Assembly (NCBI GenBank): GCA_905236235.1
Contig: CAJOPA010000021.1
Coordinates: 1-32,814 of the forward strand
DNA from: an uncultured Eubacterium sp.
GTDB taxonomy: Bacteria; Bacillota; Clostridia; Lachnospirales; Lachnospiraceae
DNA: 32,814 nt
Reading direction: 5' to 3'
The notes below the pieces were generated by a model. It was not told the DNA's origin, searched no databases, and worked only from the letters and a program-made list of their open reading frames with translations. Of the stretch, positions 15,329 to 22,417 are shown in pieces; within the stretch, counting starts at the first letter, position 1; the number at the start of each line of letters is the position of its first letter. A program made the position numbers and the translations under genes.

Positions 15329-16732
15329 ATGAGATCGTATTTGAGGAAGCAATGTCTGGAGAGATTTGCGCTTGCGCTGGAGGCGAAAGTGCAGTTTTTT
15401 GCGTTGCTTGAAGCGGGTGAGACGGAGGCGGCGGGGATGCTTCTCGTTGGCTGTCAACAGACGGTGATGGATCTCGGCGACCTTCTTGAAAAGGAGGAGC
15501 AAACCGAGGAGATCGTCCGGAAGCTCACGCAGGTTTGCGAGGAGATCTACGAGACCCACACGGCGCTTTTTGGAGATGCGGAGAATCACCGCGAGGCGAA
15601 TCCGTCGGAGGCAGGCGGGCACTTCTCCTGCGGACAGGATCTTCTTCGCGAAGCTTGGGAGATGTTTTTGCAAAACGTCCCGGAGGAGAAAGAGGTTGTC
15701 TTTTTCCCTTATAATTCTTCCATGTGGGATTGCCTGGCTTCCTTTTGGAAAGAAAAAAAGGCCGAGCCGGGCACAAAGGTCTATGTTGTGCCGATCCCTT
15801 ACTATGAAAGGACACCGGACGGAGGCCTGGGGCAGATCCATTATGAAGGGGATCATTTTCCTCCCGAGGTGGAGATCACGCCGCTTGCGCAATATGACCC
15901 CGCGCTTCGTCATCCGGATGAGATCTATATCCATAATCCCTACGATGGGAATAATCTGGTGACTTCGGTGGCACCGGCATTTTATTCCGATCAATTAAAA
16001 AAATATACGGACCGGCTGATCTATGTTCCTTACTTTGTGCTCGGGGAACCGCAGGAGGACGATCCGGCCGTATACGAGACGGAAGAATTTTTTGAAAGGA
16101 TGCGGCATTTTTGTGTTTTGCCGGGCGTGCTGCATGCGGACTGCGTCATCCTTCCTTCCGAAAAAATGAAACAGATCTATATCGACACCCTGGACCACTG
16201 GTTAAATCCTGATTTAACCCCGGGGTTTAAAGAGGCGCTCGACCGTAAGTTCCTTGTGCATCATTCGACCAAAGAGGAGCACTACAAGCGGCTTGCCAAA
16301 GAGGGGGTAGAAGTGCCGGAGGCCTGGAAATCCCTGCTTTTGGATGAGGATGGGCAGCTGCGTAAATCTATATTTTACAACACCTCGGTGCTGTCCATGT
16401 TAAACGGCGCGCAAAAAATGCTGCAAAAGATCCGGGACACCCTTGCCATCTTTTATGAGGAGAGGAACAACGTGGTCCTGATCTGGCGTCCGCATCCCCT
16501 GATGGAAAACACGTTGCGGGCCTTATCACCGGAGCTTTTGGAGGAATACAGGGATATCGTAGAAGGCTATAGAGCCGGCGGTTGGGGGATCTACGACGAT
16601 CTGCCCAATGCGGACGCGGCCATGATCTTAAGCACGGCGTACTACGGGGACAATTCTTCGCTGGTGCAGCTGTATCACAGTTTGGATAAACCTGTCATGG
16701 TGCAGAATATTGACGTGTTAAATCACGATTAA
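15329..16732 (+). CDS. Putative GT-B / CDP-glycerol-transferase-like protein
   Basis: Cytoplasmic-looking protein of 467 aa with no signal peptide. The N-terminal 90 residues are helical and acidic. The middle (EVVFFPYNSSMWDCLASFW, KVYVVPIPYYER, IYIHNPYDGNNLVTSV) and the C-terminal part (VVLIWRPHPLMENTL, then ADAAMILSTAYYGDNSSLVQ) resemble two Rossmann-like halves of GT-B enzymes. The RPHPLMENTL and YYGDNSSLVQ segments recall the HPxxE and S/DYSS-like motifs of CDP-glycerol glycerophosphotransferases. The assignment is a family-level resemblance only. It is followed 48 nt later by the large membrane-anchored protein at 16781, probably in one transcript, and has a GGAGGGGACGC ribosome-binding site. 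Confidence 0.6.
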   Translation: MRSYLRKQCLERFALALEAKVQFFALLEAGETEAAGMLLVGCQQTVMDLGDLLEKEEQTEEIVRKLTQVCEEIYETHTALFGDAENHREANPSEAGGHFSCGQDLLREAWEMFLQNVPEEKEVVFFPYNSSMWDCLASFWKEKKAEPGTKVYVVPIPYYERTPDGGLGQIHYEGDHFPPEVEITPLAQYDPALRHPDEIYIHNPYDGNNLVTSVAPAFYSDQLKKYTDRLIYVPYFVLGEPQEDDPAVYETEEFFERMRHFCVLPGVLHADCVILPSEKMKQIYIDTLDHWLNPDLTPGFKEALDRKFLVHHSTKEEHYKRLAKEGVEVPEAWKSLLLDEDGQLRKSIFYNTSVLSMLNGAQKMLQKIRDTLAIFYEERNNVVLIWRPHPLMENTLRALSPELLEEYRDIVEGYRAGGWGIYDDLPNADAAMILSTAYYGDNSSLVQLYHSLDKPVMVQNIDVLNHD

Positions 16733-16780
16733 ATGCAAGGCGGCGTTGTCGGACCGTCTTTCACATAATGGAGAAAACCT

Positions 16781-19468
16781 ATGAGACTGACCCGAGAGGG
16801 AAAAAAGAGAATCAAGCGCGTGTGGATCCTGGCCCTGGTATACCTGGTGGCCGTGATCGGTTTTTTCTTTGTCTTTTCCACAAGAGAAACGGAGGATCTG
16901 TCGGTGGACCTTTCCGAGGCTTCCATGCCGGTCGTATCCACGGAGTATAACGGAATGTTGTTAAACCGTGCCAACGGTTACAGCGCGCAGATGGACGCGA
17001 CCTATCTCAGGGACTGCATCACGCCGGTGGATGATGACCGTACGCTCTCTCTTCGTGTGGACACTTACGGAGCGACCGTGATGGCGTTGTATTATGAACT
17101 TCGCAGCATGGACGGGGAACGTCTTTTGGAAAATTATGATATCGAGGATTGGACGCAGAGTGATGATGCGATCCTCTTTGACGTGACGCTGCAAAATCTG
17201 ATGGAGGCGGGACAGGAGTATGTCCTGAGCGTAAAAGTAACGACCGACGAACAGGCGTATACGTATTATACCCGTATCCTGCAGACAGATACGGAGAGCT
17301 TTGAAAAAGTGCTTTTGTTTGCGCAGCAGTTCCATGAGGCCACGTTTGAGGAAGAGGCCGGCGAGGAGATCCTGTCTCACCTGGAGCGCGATGCACAGAC
17401 CGGCGGCAACGACCTTTCCTATGTCAATATCCATTCGGCAACCGATCTGGTAATGTGGGGAGATATGCAGCCTGAGATCGTTTCCGAGGTGCAGTATTAT
17501 ATAGCGGAGATCAGTGATTATTATGATGCGCTGGTTTTGGAATACGTGATCAGTGATGACACCATGGGAGTGGAGCTGACATACGAAGTACAGGAATACT
17601 ATCGTATCCGCGTGGGGAATAATGCGATCTATCTGCTCGATTTTGAGCGGACCATGGAGCAGATCTATACTACGGAGACGGCGGTGTTTGAGGACGGTTT
17701 CGTAAAACTCGGTATTGCGAATGATGACGAGACGGAGTACCTCGGCAATCAGTACGGGACGATCCTTGCCTATGTTGCCAGCGGAGAATTGTGGCTGTAC
17801 GACCAGAACGCCGGCGAGGTGATCAAGGTCTTTGGATTTAGGACGGATGATTATTCGGATATCCGAAGCTGTAATATGGACCACGAGATCCATATCCTTT
17901 CCGTAGACGAAAGCGGCAATACGGAGTTTGTGGTCTGCGGCTATATGGCGCGAGGCGACCACGAGGGTGAAGTGGGCATTGGCGTCTACCGATATAATCG
18001 TGATGAAAATACCGTAGAGGAAGAGCTGTTTTTGCGGGACAACAAGGAAGCGTCCGTGGTGATCCGCAATACGTCCAACCTTTTCTATGTGAATGCCAAA
18101 AACAATTTCTACCTGATGTTGGACGGCGTGCTGTACCGGATCGATATGCTCTCCCAGACGGCAACCGTCGTGCGTGAAGGACTGGCGCAGGACAGCTTCC
18201 TGGTATCGGAAGGCGGACGCTATATCGCCTGGATCGACGAAGCGGAGTCCTATAGCAGTGAAACGATCTATATGATGGACATGGAGACCGAGGAGATCCT
18301 GGAGATCACGGGGCAGGAGGGACAATACCTGATGCCGTTAATGTATCGCGGGGATGACTTTGTGTATGGTATCGCCAATGCGACGGATGTTGTCACGGAT
18401 GCGGCAGGAAATGTTACCTTCGCCATGGAGTCTGTGCGCATCCTGGATGAAAATCAGGATTTAATAAAGGAATACAGCGCGGCAGGATATTACATACTCT
18501 CTGTTTACAGCGAGGGCGATGTCATGCATGTCGTACGCGTTACAAAGGATTCGGACTCCTACGAGGAAGTAGAGATCGCAGCGGATGCGGAAGAGGAAGA
18601 GGATGCCTTTGCGGGCGTGACGACAAGCGAACAAGCCGGGGAAGAAGCCGCAGATACAGCGGATGCGAGCGCCACGACGGTGACGAGAAATTATACCGGC
18701 GGCTACGTGCTGGCGGATGAGGATACCATCGTAAGCTATGACGTGGAGGGAACGGAATTCAATAAATCGCAGACGTTAAATCTGGATTATACCGGTATGA
18801 TCTGCGTGGCGATCACCATGGCGGATGCAACCGAGACGGCGCCGACATTTGCGGATGCCCGATTCACGGTGGTGGAGGGGCGTGACACACTGACGCTGTT
18901 AGGAGATAAGGAACTGACGGATTATTATCTGGTCTATCGGGCGTGCGACTGCGTGCTCTCTGTGAAGCATGCTGCGACGGCGGTGACGCTGGCGGACGAG
19001 GAAGGCGGCGTAGTCATCGGCGTGGGACAGGCCTACATGTGGCGGCGCGGCAAGCAGACGAGCATCAACATCGGCACGTTGACCTATCCGACGAGCGCGC
19101 AGACGGCCGGCAGCTCGGCACAATGTGTGGACGCCATTCTTGATTATGAAGAAATCTCCAACAATGCGGAGTTTTATCTCAATCAGGGATATGATGTTTT
19201 CAGCACCATGAAGGCGACGTTAAGCGAACATTGCGTGCTGGATCTCGGCGGCTGCACGTTGGATGAGGTATTGTACTATGTGGCGCAGGGGACGCCCGTG
19301 CTGGCGATGGCTTCCCGTACGGATGCGGTGCTTCTTGTCGGATACGACGCAACGAACGTTGTGATTTTTTATCCGGCAGACATGAGCACGGCGCGGATGA
19401 CGCTGACCGAGGCGGCGGAGCTCTTTGCATCTGTGGGGAATGTGTATGTGGGTTATGTGAGAACGTAG
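16781..19468 (+). CDS. Membrane-anchored protein with degenerate C39-like peptidase domain
   Basis: Large exported protein of 895 aa. One N-terminal transmembrane anchor (residues about 14-32, LALVYLVAVIGFFFVFS) leaves the rest outside. The middle contains many short beta-rich, acidic repeats such as GTILAYVASGELWLYDQNAG, of propeller-like character. A low-complexity acidic linker runs near 605-635. The last 115 residues resemble Peptidase_C39_2: a Cys in SSAQCVDAILDYE (C782) and the core strand VLLVGYDATNVVIFYPAD. The usual catalytic His before this strand is Asp (D848 in SRTDAVLLVGY), and the usual Asp-Pro reads Tyr-Pro. Peptidase activity is therefore doubtful. ATG 16781 has GGAG 8 nt upstream. 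Confidence 0.75.
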   Translation: MRLTREGKKRIKRVWILALVYLVAVIGFFFVFSTRETEDLSVDLSEASMPVVSTEYNGMLLNRANGYSAQMDATYLRDCITPVDDDRTLSLRVDTYGATVMALYYELRSMDGERLLENYDIEDWTQSDDAILFDVTLQNLMEAGQEYVLSVKVTTDEQAYTYYTRILQTDTESFEKVLLFAQQFHEATFEEEAGEEILSHLERDAQTGGNDLSYVNIHSATDLVMWGDMQPEIVSEVQYYIAEISDYYDALVLEYVISDDTMGVELTYEVQEYYRIRVGNNAIYLLDFERTMEQIYTTETAVFEDGFVKLGIANDDETEYLGNQYGTILAYVASGELWLYDQNAGEVIKVFGFRTDDYSDIRSCNMDHEIHILSVDESGNTEFVVCGYMARGDHEGEVGIGVYRYNRDENTVEEELFLRDNKEASVVIRNTSNLFYVNAKNNFYLMLDGVLYRIDMLSQTATVVREGLAQDSFLVSEGGRYIAWIDEAESYSSETIYMMDMETEEILEITGQEGQYLMPLMYRGDDFVYGIANATDVVTDAAGNVTFAMESVRILDENQDLIKEYSAAGYYILSVYSEGDVMHVVRVTKDSDSYEEVEIAADAEEEEDAFAGVTTSEQAGEEAADTADASATTVTRNYTGGYVLADEDTIVSYDVEGTEFNKSQTLNLDYTGMICVAITMADATETAPTFADARFTVVEGRDTLTLLGDKELTDYYLVYRACDCVLSVKHAATAVTLADEEGGVVIGVGQAYMWRRGKQTSINIGTLTYPTSAQTAGSSAQCVDAILDYEEISNNAEFYLNQGYDVFSTMKATLSEHCVLDLGGCTLDEVLYYVAQGTPVLAMASRTDAVLLVGYDATNVVIFYPADMSTARMTLTEAAELFASVGNVYVGYVRT

Positions 19469-19490
19469 GCAATCGTGCCATAAATATCTC

Positions 19491-19519
19491 TTTACAAACC
19501 CAAAGAAGTATGATAATAT
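19491..19519 (+). promoter_or_regulatory. Promoter of tRNA-Pro
   Basis: TTTACA (19491-19496), a 17-nt spacer and TAATAT (19514-19519). An 8-bp perfect hairpin CGGGTGAC/GTCACCCG (19523-19545) lies in the short leader before the tRNA and is not followed by a T-run. Confidence 0.5.
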
Positions 19520-19548
19520 TCTCGGGTGACTGAAAAGGTCACCCGTAA

Positions 19549-19622
19549 CGATGCGTGGCTCAGCTTGGTAGAGCGCTGCGTTCGGGACGCAGAGGTCGCA
19601 GGTTCAAATCCTGTCGCATCGA
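19549..19622 (+). tRNA. tRNA-Pro (anticodon CGG)
   Basis: Acceptor CGATGCG pairs with CGCATCG and the discriminator is A. The anticodon stem-loop CTGCG-TTCGGGA-CGCAG gives CGG. The T-arm is AGGTTCAAATCCT. It is a solitary gene read from its own promoter. Its last two bases are the first two of the long palindrome that follows. Confidence 0.95.
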
Positions 19623-19664
19623 TAGCAAAAAAGGACATCCGGTTGGATGTCCTTTTTTGCTATC
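19621..19664. terminator. Bidirectional terminator, 20-bp perfect palindrome
   Basis: A perfect 20-bp inverted repeat (19621-19640 with 19645-19664) with loop GGTT. Each arm holds a run of six A or T, so it can terminate transcription in both directions. The second arm is also the start of the 69-bp repeat unit described separately. Confidence 0.88.
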
Positions 19665-19714
19665 ATAACTTCAGTCTTTAAACCTGCGCCCTCTAGCGTC
19701 CCGGGCGCACGCGT
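19646..19714. repeat. 69-bp direct repeat, copy 1
   Basis: Identical to 19814-19882 except T19699 against A19867; the copies start 168 bp apart. Each copy holds the T-rich arm of the palindromic terminator and a 7-bp hairpin TGCGCCC/GGGCGCA (19685-19691 with 19703-19709). No coding role is visible. Confidence 0.88.
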
Positions 19715-19729
19715 TCGAGGACGCATGCA

Positions 19730-19766
19730 AGAAGTACTAGCCGAGCTTGCGAGGCTTAGTACTTCT
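19730..19766. repeat. Inverted repeat between the two 69-bp copies
   Basis: AGAAGTACTAGCC (19730-19742) pairs with GGCTTAGTACTTCT (19753-19766) with one unpaired base, loop about 10 nt. A short pattern AGCGAAGCGAGCGG follows at about 19786-19796. Together with the flanking repeats it looks like a small REP/MITE-like palindromic unit. No transposase is present. Confidence 0.65.
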
Positions 19767-19813
19767 GTATCCGGAGAGAGCGAAGCGAGCGGAGGTGAGG
19801 TCGCAGGGGAGGA

Positions 19814-19882
19814 GATGTCCTTTTTTGCTATCATAACTTCAGTCTTTAAACCTGCGCCCTCTAGCGACCCGGGCGCACGCGT
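19814..19882. repeat. 69-bp direct repeat, copy 2
   Basis: Second copy of 19646-19714, one mismatch. It lacks the first arm of the palindrome, so it cannot form the terminator hairpin alone. It marks the left edge of the AT-rich block that runs to about 22050. Confidence 0.88.
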
Positions 19883-19938
19883 GAGGGAGCGGGGTTGCGG
19901 GGCGCAGAGGCTCTTTTGATCACATTCATGAAGTTTGG

Positions 19939-19966
19939 TTGATTTTGATATTAGAATGATTATAAT
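19939..19966 (+). promoter_or_regulatory. Promoter of the DUF4160-DUF2442 pair
   Basis: TTGATT (19939-19944), a 16-nt spacer and a perfect TATAAT (19961-19966), 58 bp before the preferred start codon. Confidence 0.6.
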
Positions 19967-20023
19967 GAAGGTAGAAATCAAGGTCAAAGCGGTTCTATGA
20001 AACCAGAGAGGAGTATGCTGATA

Positions 20024-20290
20024 ATGCCGGAAATATCCAGATTCTATGGGATAGTTATTAAGATGATTTTTAATGATAATGAAAAACATCACAAACCGCA
20101 TGTCCATGTTTATTTCGGAGAATATGAGGCGTCCGTGGGTCTGGATGGAGAAGTGCTGGACGGGAAATTGCCAATAAAGCAATATCGTATGTTAAGCGGT
20201 TGGATGGCACTTCATGAAGACGAATTGTATGCGGCGTGGAACAATGCAGTTCGACAAATGCCATTTGATAAGATTGATCCTCTTCAGTAA
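20024..20290 (+). CDS. DUF4160 domain protein
   Basis: Small protein of 88 aa matching the DUF4160 pattern: MPEISRFYGIVIKM at the start, then HHKPHVHVYFGEYEASVGLD and a WMALHEDELYAAWNNA helix near the end. DUF4160 genes often sit beside DUF2442 genes, as here, and have been proposed as toxin-antitoxin-like pairs; biochemistry is lacking to my knowledge. In-frame ATGs at 19997 and 20015 are upstream. GAGAGGAG at 20006-20013 is correctly spaced only for ATG 20024, which also begins the conserved MPEISRFYG. The GC content is lower than that of neighbouring operons, suggesting horizontal acquisition. Confidence 0.85.
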   Translation: MPEISRFYGIVIKMIFNDNEKHHKPHVHVYFGEYEASVGLDGEVLDGKLPIKQYRMLSGWMALHEDELYAAWNNAVRQMPFDKIDPLQ

Positions 20291-20307
20291 TAAGGAGGTG
20301 TTGTGCA

Positions 20308-20628
20308 ATGTTTTTTGTTGATGGATACGTGTGTGGGGGAATGCCCACAGAACCACTGAAAGTGATTCATATTAAAGTTCTATCGGATATGATGATGCTT
20401 ATAGCGTTCAACAATGGAGAAACACGCCTTTTTGATGCGACAATATTGTCTGGCGCTGTCTTTTCGGATCTGCAAAATGAGGAAGTATTCCGCAGTGCCG
20501 ATATAGATCATGGAATCGTTGTATGGAAGGATGGCGAAATTGATTGTGCGCCGGAGTATATGTACGAACACAGCTTTTCATATGAAAACACTTCGTTAAT
20601 AGGAGAAAAAATTCGTATCGTCGGATGA
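20308..20628 (+). CDS. DUF2442 domain protein
   Basis: Small protein of 106 aa with the DUF2442 pattern: a strand MMMLIAFNNGETRLFDAT, a central FSDLQNEEVFRSADIDHG, and VVWKDGEIDCAPEYMYE near the C-terminus. It follows the DUF4160 gene by 17 bp with a strong AAGGAGGTG ribosome-binding site, so both are one transcript. Known members are small, soluble and often paired with DUF4160; function is unproven. The pair forms the first part of the AT-rich accessory block after tRNA-Pro. Confidence 0.85.
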   Translation: MFFVDGYVCGGMPTEPLKVIHIKVLSDMMMLIAFNNGETRLFDATILSGAVFSDLQNEEVFRSADIDHGIVVWKDGEIDCAPEYMYEHSFSYENTSLIGEKIRIVG

Positions 20629-20682
20629 TCTTGGACTGATAGGGGATGACTTTTTTATCAATGCGAGGGAAATGCCGGAACA

Positions 20683-20711
20683 TTGATGCGTAGCGAAATG
20701 TTTGATATAAT
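20683..20711 (+). promoter_or_regulatory. Promoter in the gap before the acyltransferase
   Basis: TTGATG (20683-20688), a 17-nt spacer and a perfect TATAAT (20706-20711). It points to a noncoding stretch closed by a strong terminator at 20899-20948. Confidence 0.5.
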
Positions 20712-20830
20712 CATTTGAGATATTTGCTTATACAGATAGTGAGTCGGCTTAGGAATATGGTGAATCATTATCGACATCGAAATTTTATGAAAGGGCTTGA
20801 CAGCCATGGAAAGAGAAATTAGCCTTAATC

Positions 20831-20850
20831 GCATCGCATCGCATCGCATC
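20831..20850. repeat. Tandem GCATC pentanucleotide repeat
   Basis: Four exact GCATC units preceded by ATC. A simple-sequence tract in noncoding DNA, and a likely site of length variation. Confidence 0.8.
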
Positions 20851-20898
20851 TATAGTTGAGACTCTTGATAAAGTAATAAAAAATGTAGGTAGAAATTT

Positions 20899-20948
20899 GC
20901 CGCCTATATGCGCAGAAAATACTTAGCGCATATAGGCGGCTTTTATTA
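20899..20948 (+). terminator. Strong intrinsic terminator upstream of the acyltransferase
   Basis: A perfect 15-bp stem GCCGCCTATATGCGC (20899-20913) with its complement at 20926-20940, a 12-nt A-rich loop and a TTTTATTATTTTT tail. It ends either the DUF2442 transcript or the candidate small RNA. Confidence 0.88.
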
Positions 20949-20981
20949 TTTTTAAATGATTCAGAAGGAGAAATACGTAAA

Positions 20982-22019
20982 ATGGGTGAGGGTTTTGTAA
21001 ATCGAAAAACATATGTGGATCTTGTTAAGGTTTTTGCTATTCTTGGAGTGATCTATAATCATATTCCGGGTGCGTTTTGCTCTTTTCAAAATAATTCTAA
21101 CCTTATTTTGAATGTTATTCAAATATTCCTGTCTATTCTATGTAAGGCAGGTGTTCCATTATTTTTGATGTGTTCCGGTGCTTTGCTGCTTGAAAAGCAA
21201 CGGTCTGTATCGTCTCTTATGAAAAGAATCATAAAATATATCGCAATCCTGATCGGATTTACGCTACTATATTATCTGATGTTATGTATTGTGGAAAACT
21301 CGACTTTTGATCTGCGATGGATATTGCCCTATATGTATTCAAACAGGACGTTTGGTTATTCGGGGGCCTATTGGTTTTTATATGCGTATATTGGCTTTCT
21401 CGTTATTAGTCCCATGCTTTGCGCAATTGTCAATCATCTATCTGATGAACTTCTGTTGTATTTTCAATTTGTTATTGTTCTTATTTACTTCGCGATACCT
21501 TTGTTTGAAAGGGTATTTCAGGTGGGGCCGCTGGCGATTGATATACCCATACTTTACAGTGAATTTTGCATTTATCCGATGATAGGTTATTTGATAGACA
21601 AGGAGAAAATATTAAAGTCCAAACGTTCATTTATTATTCTAAATGTTCTTGGGATCATTATTATGGGCTTGAATATAATGGTAAGTTATAAAAGCATTTC
21701 TGCAAATGCATTTGACGAGTCAAAGTTATCCTATCTGGGTGTAATACTGTATGCGACGATTTTTGTCAATCTGAAGCATCTGGGGAGCGTTATTCAATCC
21801 GAATCGCTGAAAGGCGTTCTGCAAAAAGTAGGGCAGGTGGTATTGGGAATTTATTTATCCCATGTCTTTGTTTTGTATATGTTTGATGTGATCATTGCAA
21901 AATACAACATCTCTCTTTCTTATTGGATGTGTTTGGTGGAAACGGGTTTGGTTTTTCTTATCGGATGGATGTTGGCCACAGTGGTGGCATTTCTCCGCAA
22001 GGTCGTGAAGATTCGATAG
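20982..22019 (+). CDS. Acyltransferase-3 family membrane protein
   Basis: Integral membrane O-acyltransferase-like protein of 345 aa. It begins with KTYVDLVKVFAILGVIYNHI, the conserved first helix with the catalytic-type His, and contains about ten hydrophobic segments through to the C-terminus (FLIGWMLATVVAFLRKVVKI). SGAYWFLYAYIGFLVISP is another family-typical region. Such proteins (OafA/WecH type) acetylate or succinylate surface glycans. The start has AAGGAG about 11 nt upstream. Base use is clearly AT-rich (many TTT, ATT and TAT codons) compared with the envelope operon, consistent with acquisition from elsewhere. No glycan operon is adjacent, so the acceptor is unknown. Confidence 0.85.
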   Translation: MGEGFVNRKTYVDLVKVFAILGVIYNHIPGAFCSFQNNSNLILNVIQIFLSILCKAGVPLFLMCSGALLLEKQRSVSSLMKRIIKYIAILIGFTLLYYLMLCIVENSTFDLRWILPYMYSNRTFGYSGAYWFLYAYIGFLVISPMLCAIVNHLSDELLLYFQFVIVLIYFAIPLFERVFQVGPLAIDIPILYSEFCIYPMIGYLIDKEKILKSKRSFIILNVLGIIIMGLNIMVSYKSISANAFDESKLSYLGVILYATIFVNLKHLGSVIQSESLKGVLQKVGQVVLGIYLSHVFVLYMFDVIIAKYNISLSYWMCLVETGLVFLIGWMLATVVAFLRKVVKIR

Positions 22020-22030
22020 GTTTTGCCCCC

Positions 22031-22058
22031 TTGCAACTTATCCAAATTGTGGTATAGT
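22031..22058 (+). promoter_or_regulatory. Promoter of the cobalamin-riboswitch operon
   Basis: TTGCAA (22031-22036), a 16-nt spacer and a TG-extended -10 (TGGTATAGT, box 22053-22058). Transcription would start just before the riboswitch P1 stem. Confidence 0.6.
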
Positions 22059-22075
22059 ATCCAAAGAAATGAAAC

Positions 22076-22270
22076 CGCACACAGGTGCCCATGGACGATG
22101 CCCGCTTTAGGCGCGCGTTGTCGGCATGGGAGAATAGGGAACTCGGTGAGAATCCGAGACGAAGCCGTCACTGTGTACCGGAGCGCTGCATAACCACCGG
22201 CCCGTCAGAGCGGACCCCGGGAAGGGTGCAGAGAGCGAAGAAGGAAGTCAGGAGACCTGCCTGTGTGGGA
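22076..22270 (+). promoter_or_regulatory. Cobalamin riboswitch
   Basis: Canonical element. P1 pairs CACACAGG (22078-22085) with CCTGTGTG (22259-22266). The core includes GGGAACTCGGTGAGAATCC and CACTGTGT, and the B12 box AGTCAGGAGACCTGCC precedes the P1 3' strand. Adenosyl- or methylcobalamin binding should turn off the downstream B12-uptake genes. The expression platform lies at about 22311-22370. Confidence 0.95.
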
Positions 22271-22310
22271 AACGTTTGTTGCCGCGGTCCTCGGCATTAC
22301 GTTGGGTGAT

Positions 22311-22371
22311 CCCTTTTGATTGCACAAATCAAAGGGTTGCCATAAATGGGCCGCAAAAGCGGTCTTTTTTA
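22311..22371 (+). terminator. Riboswitch expression platform and terminator
   Basis: The stem CCCTTTTGATT/AATCAAAGGG (about 22313-22335, one bulge) is followed by a terminator hairpin GGCCGC-AAAA-GCGGTC (22349-22364) and six T. A further 6-bp hairpin GTCGGC/GCCGAC (22373-22388) lies before the start codon. Which stem competes with the aptamer was not resolved. Confidence 0.7.
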
Positions 22372-22417
22372 TGTCGGCTTGCGCCGACGGAATCATTTTA
22401 AGAAAGGGATGAAAAGA

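Larger units (their letters stand above)
20718..20948 (+). ncRNA. Candidate small RNA or long leader
   Basis: This stretch runs from the promoter above to the terminator and holds no credible gene. The longest start-to-stop frame is about 21 codons (MVNHYRHRNFMKGLDSHGKR) with only a weak ribosome-binding site. It could be an independent small RNA of about 230 nt or an attenuated leader of the acyltransferase gene 34 bp beyond. It contains five tandem GCATC-type units near 20828-20850. Confidence 0.35.

Noticed and set aside
16961-18325. Long leftward open frame of 454 codons
   Set aside because: It is antisense to the 16781-19468 gene, has no ribosome-binding site or family resemblance, and reflects codon bias of the sense gene. 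The same holds for 9978-10967 and 13605-14558 on the minus strand.
19646-19882. Repeats as a CRISPR array
   Set aside because: There are only two copies, each 69 bp, with no regular spacers and no cas genes.
19604-20182. Leftward frame with an internal amino-acid repeat (GAGLKTEVMIAKKD twice)
   Set aside because: The repeated text is the translation of the 69-bp DNA repeats; the frame covers a terminator and the DUF4160 gene.
22346-22417. Upstream start for the B12-binding lipoprotein
   Set aside because: ATG 22346 lies in the riboswitch terminator hairpin, and the extension would precede the signal peptide.
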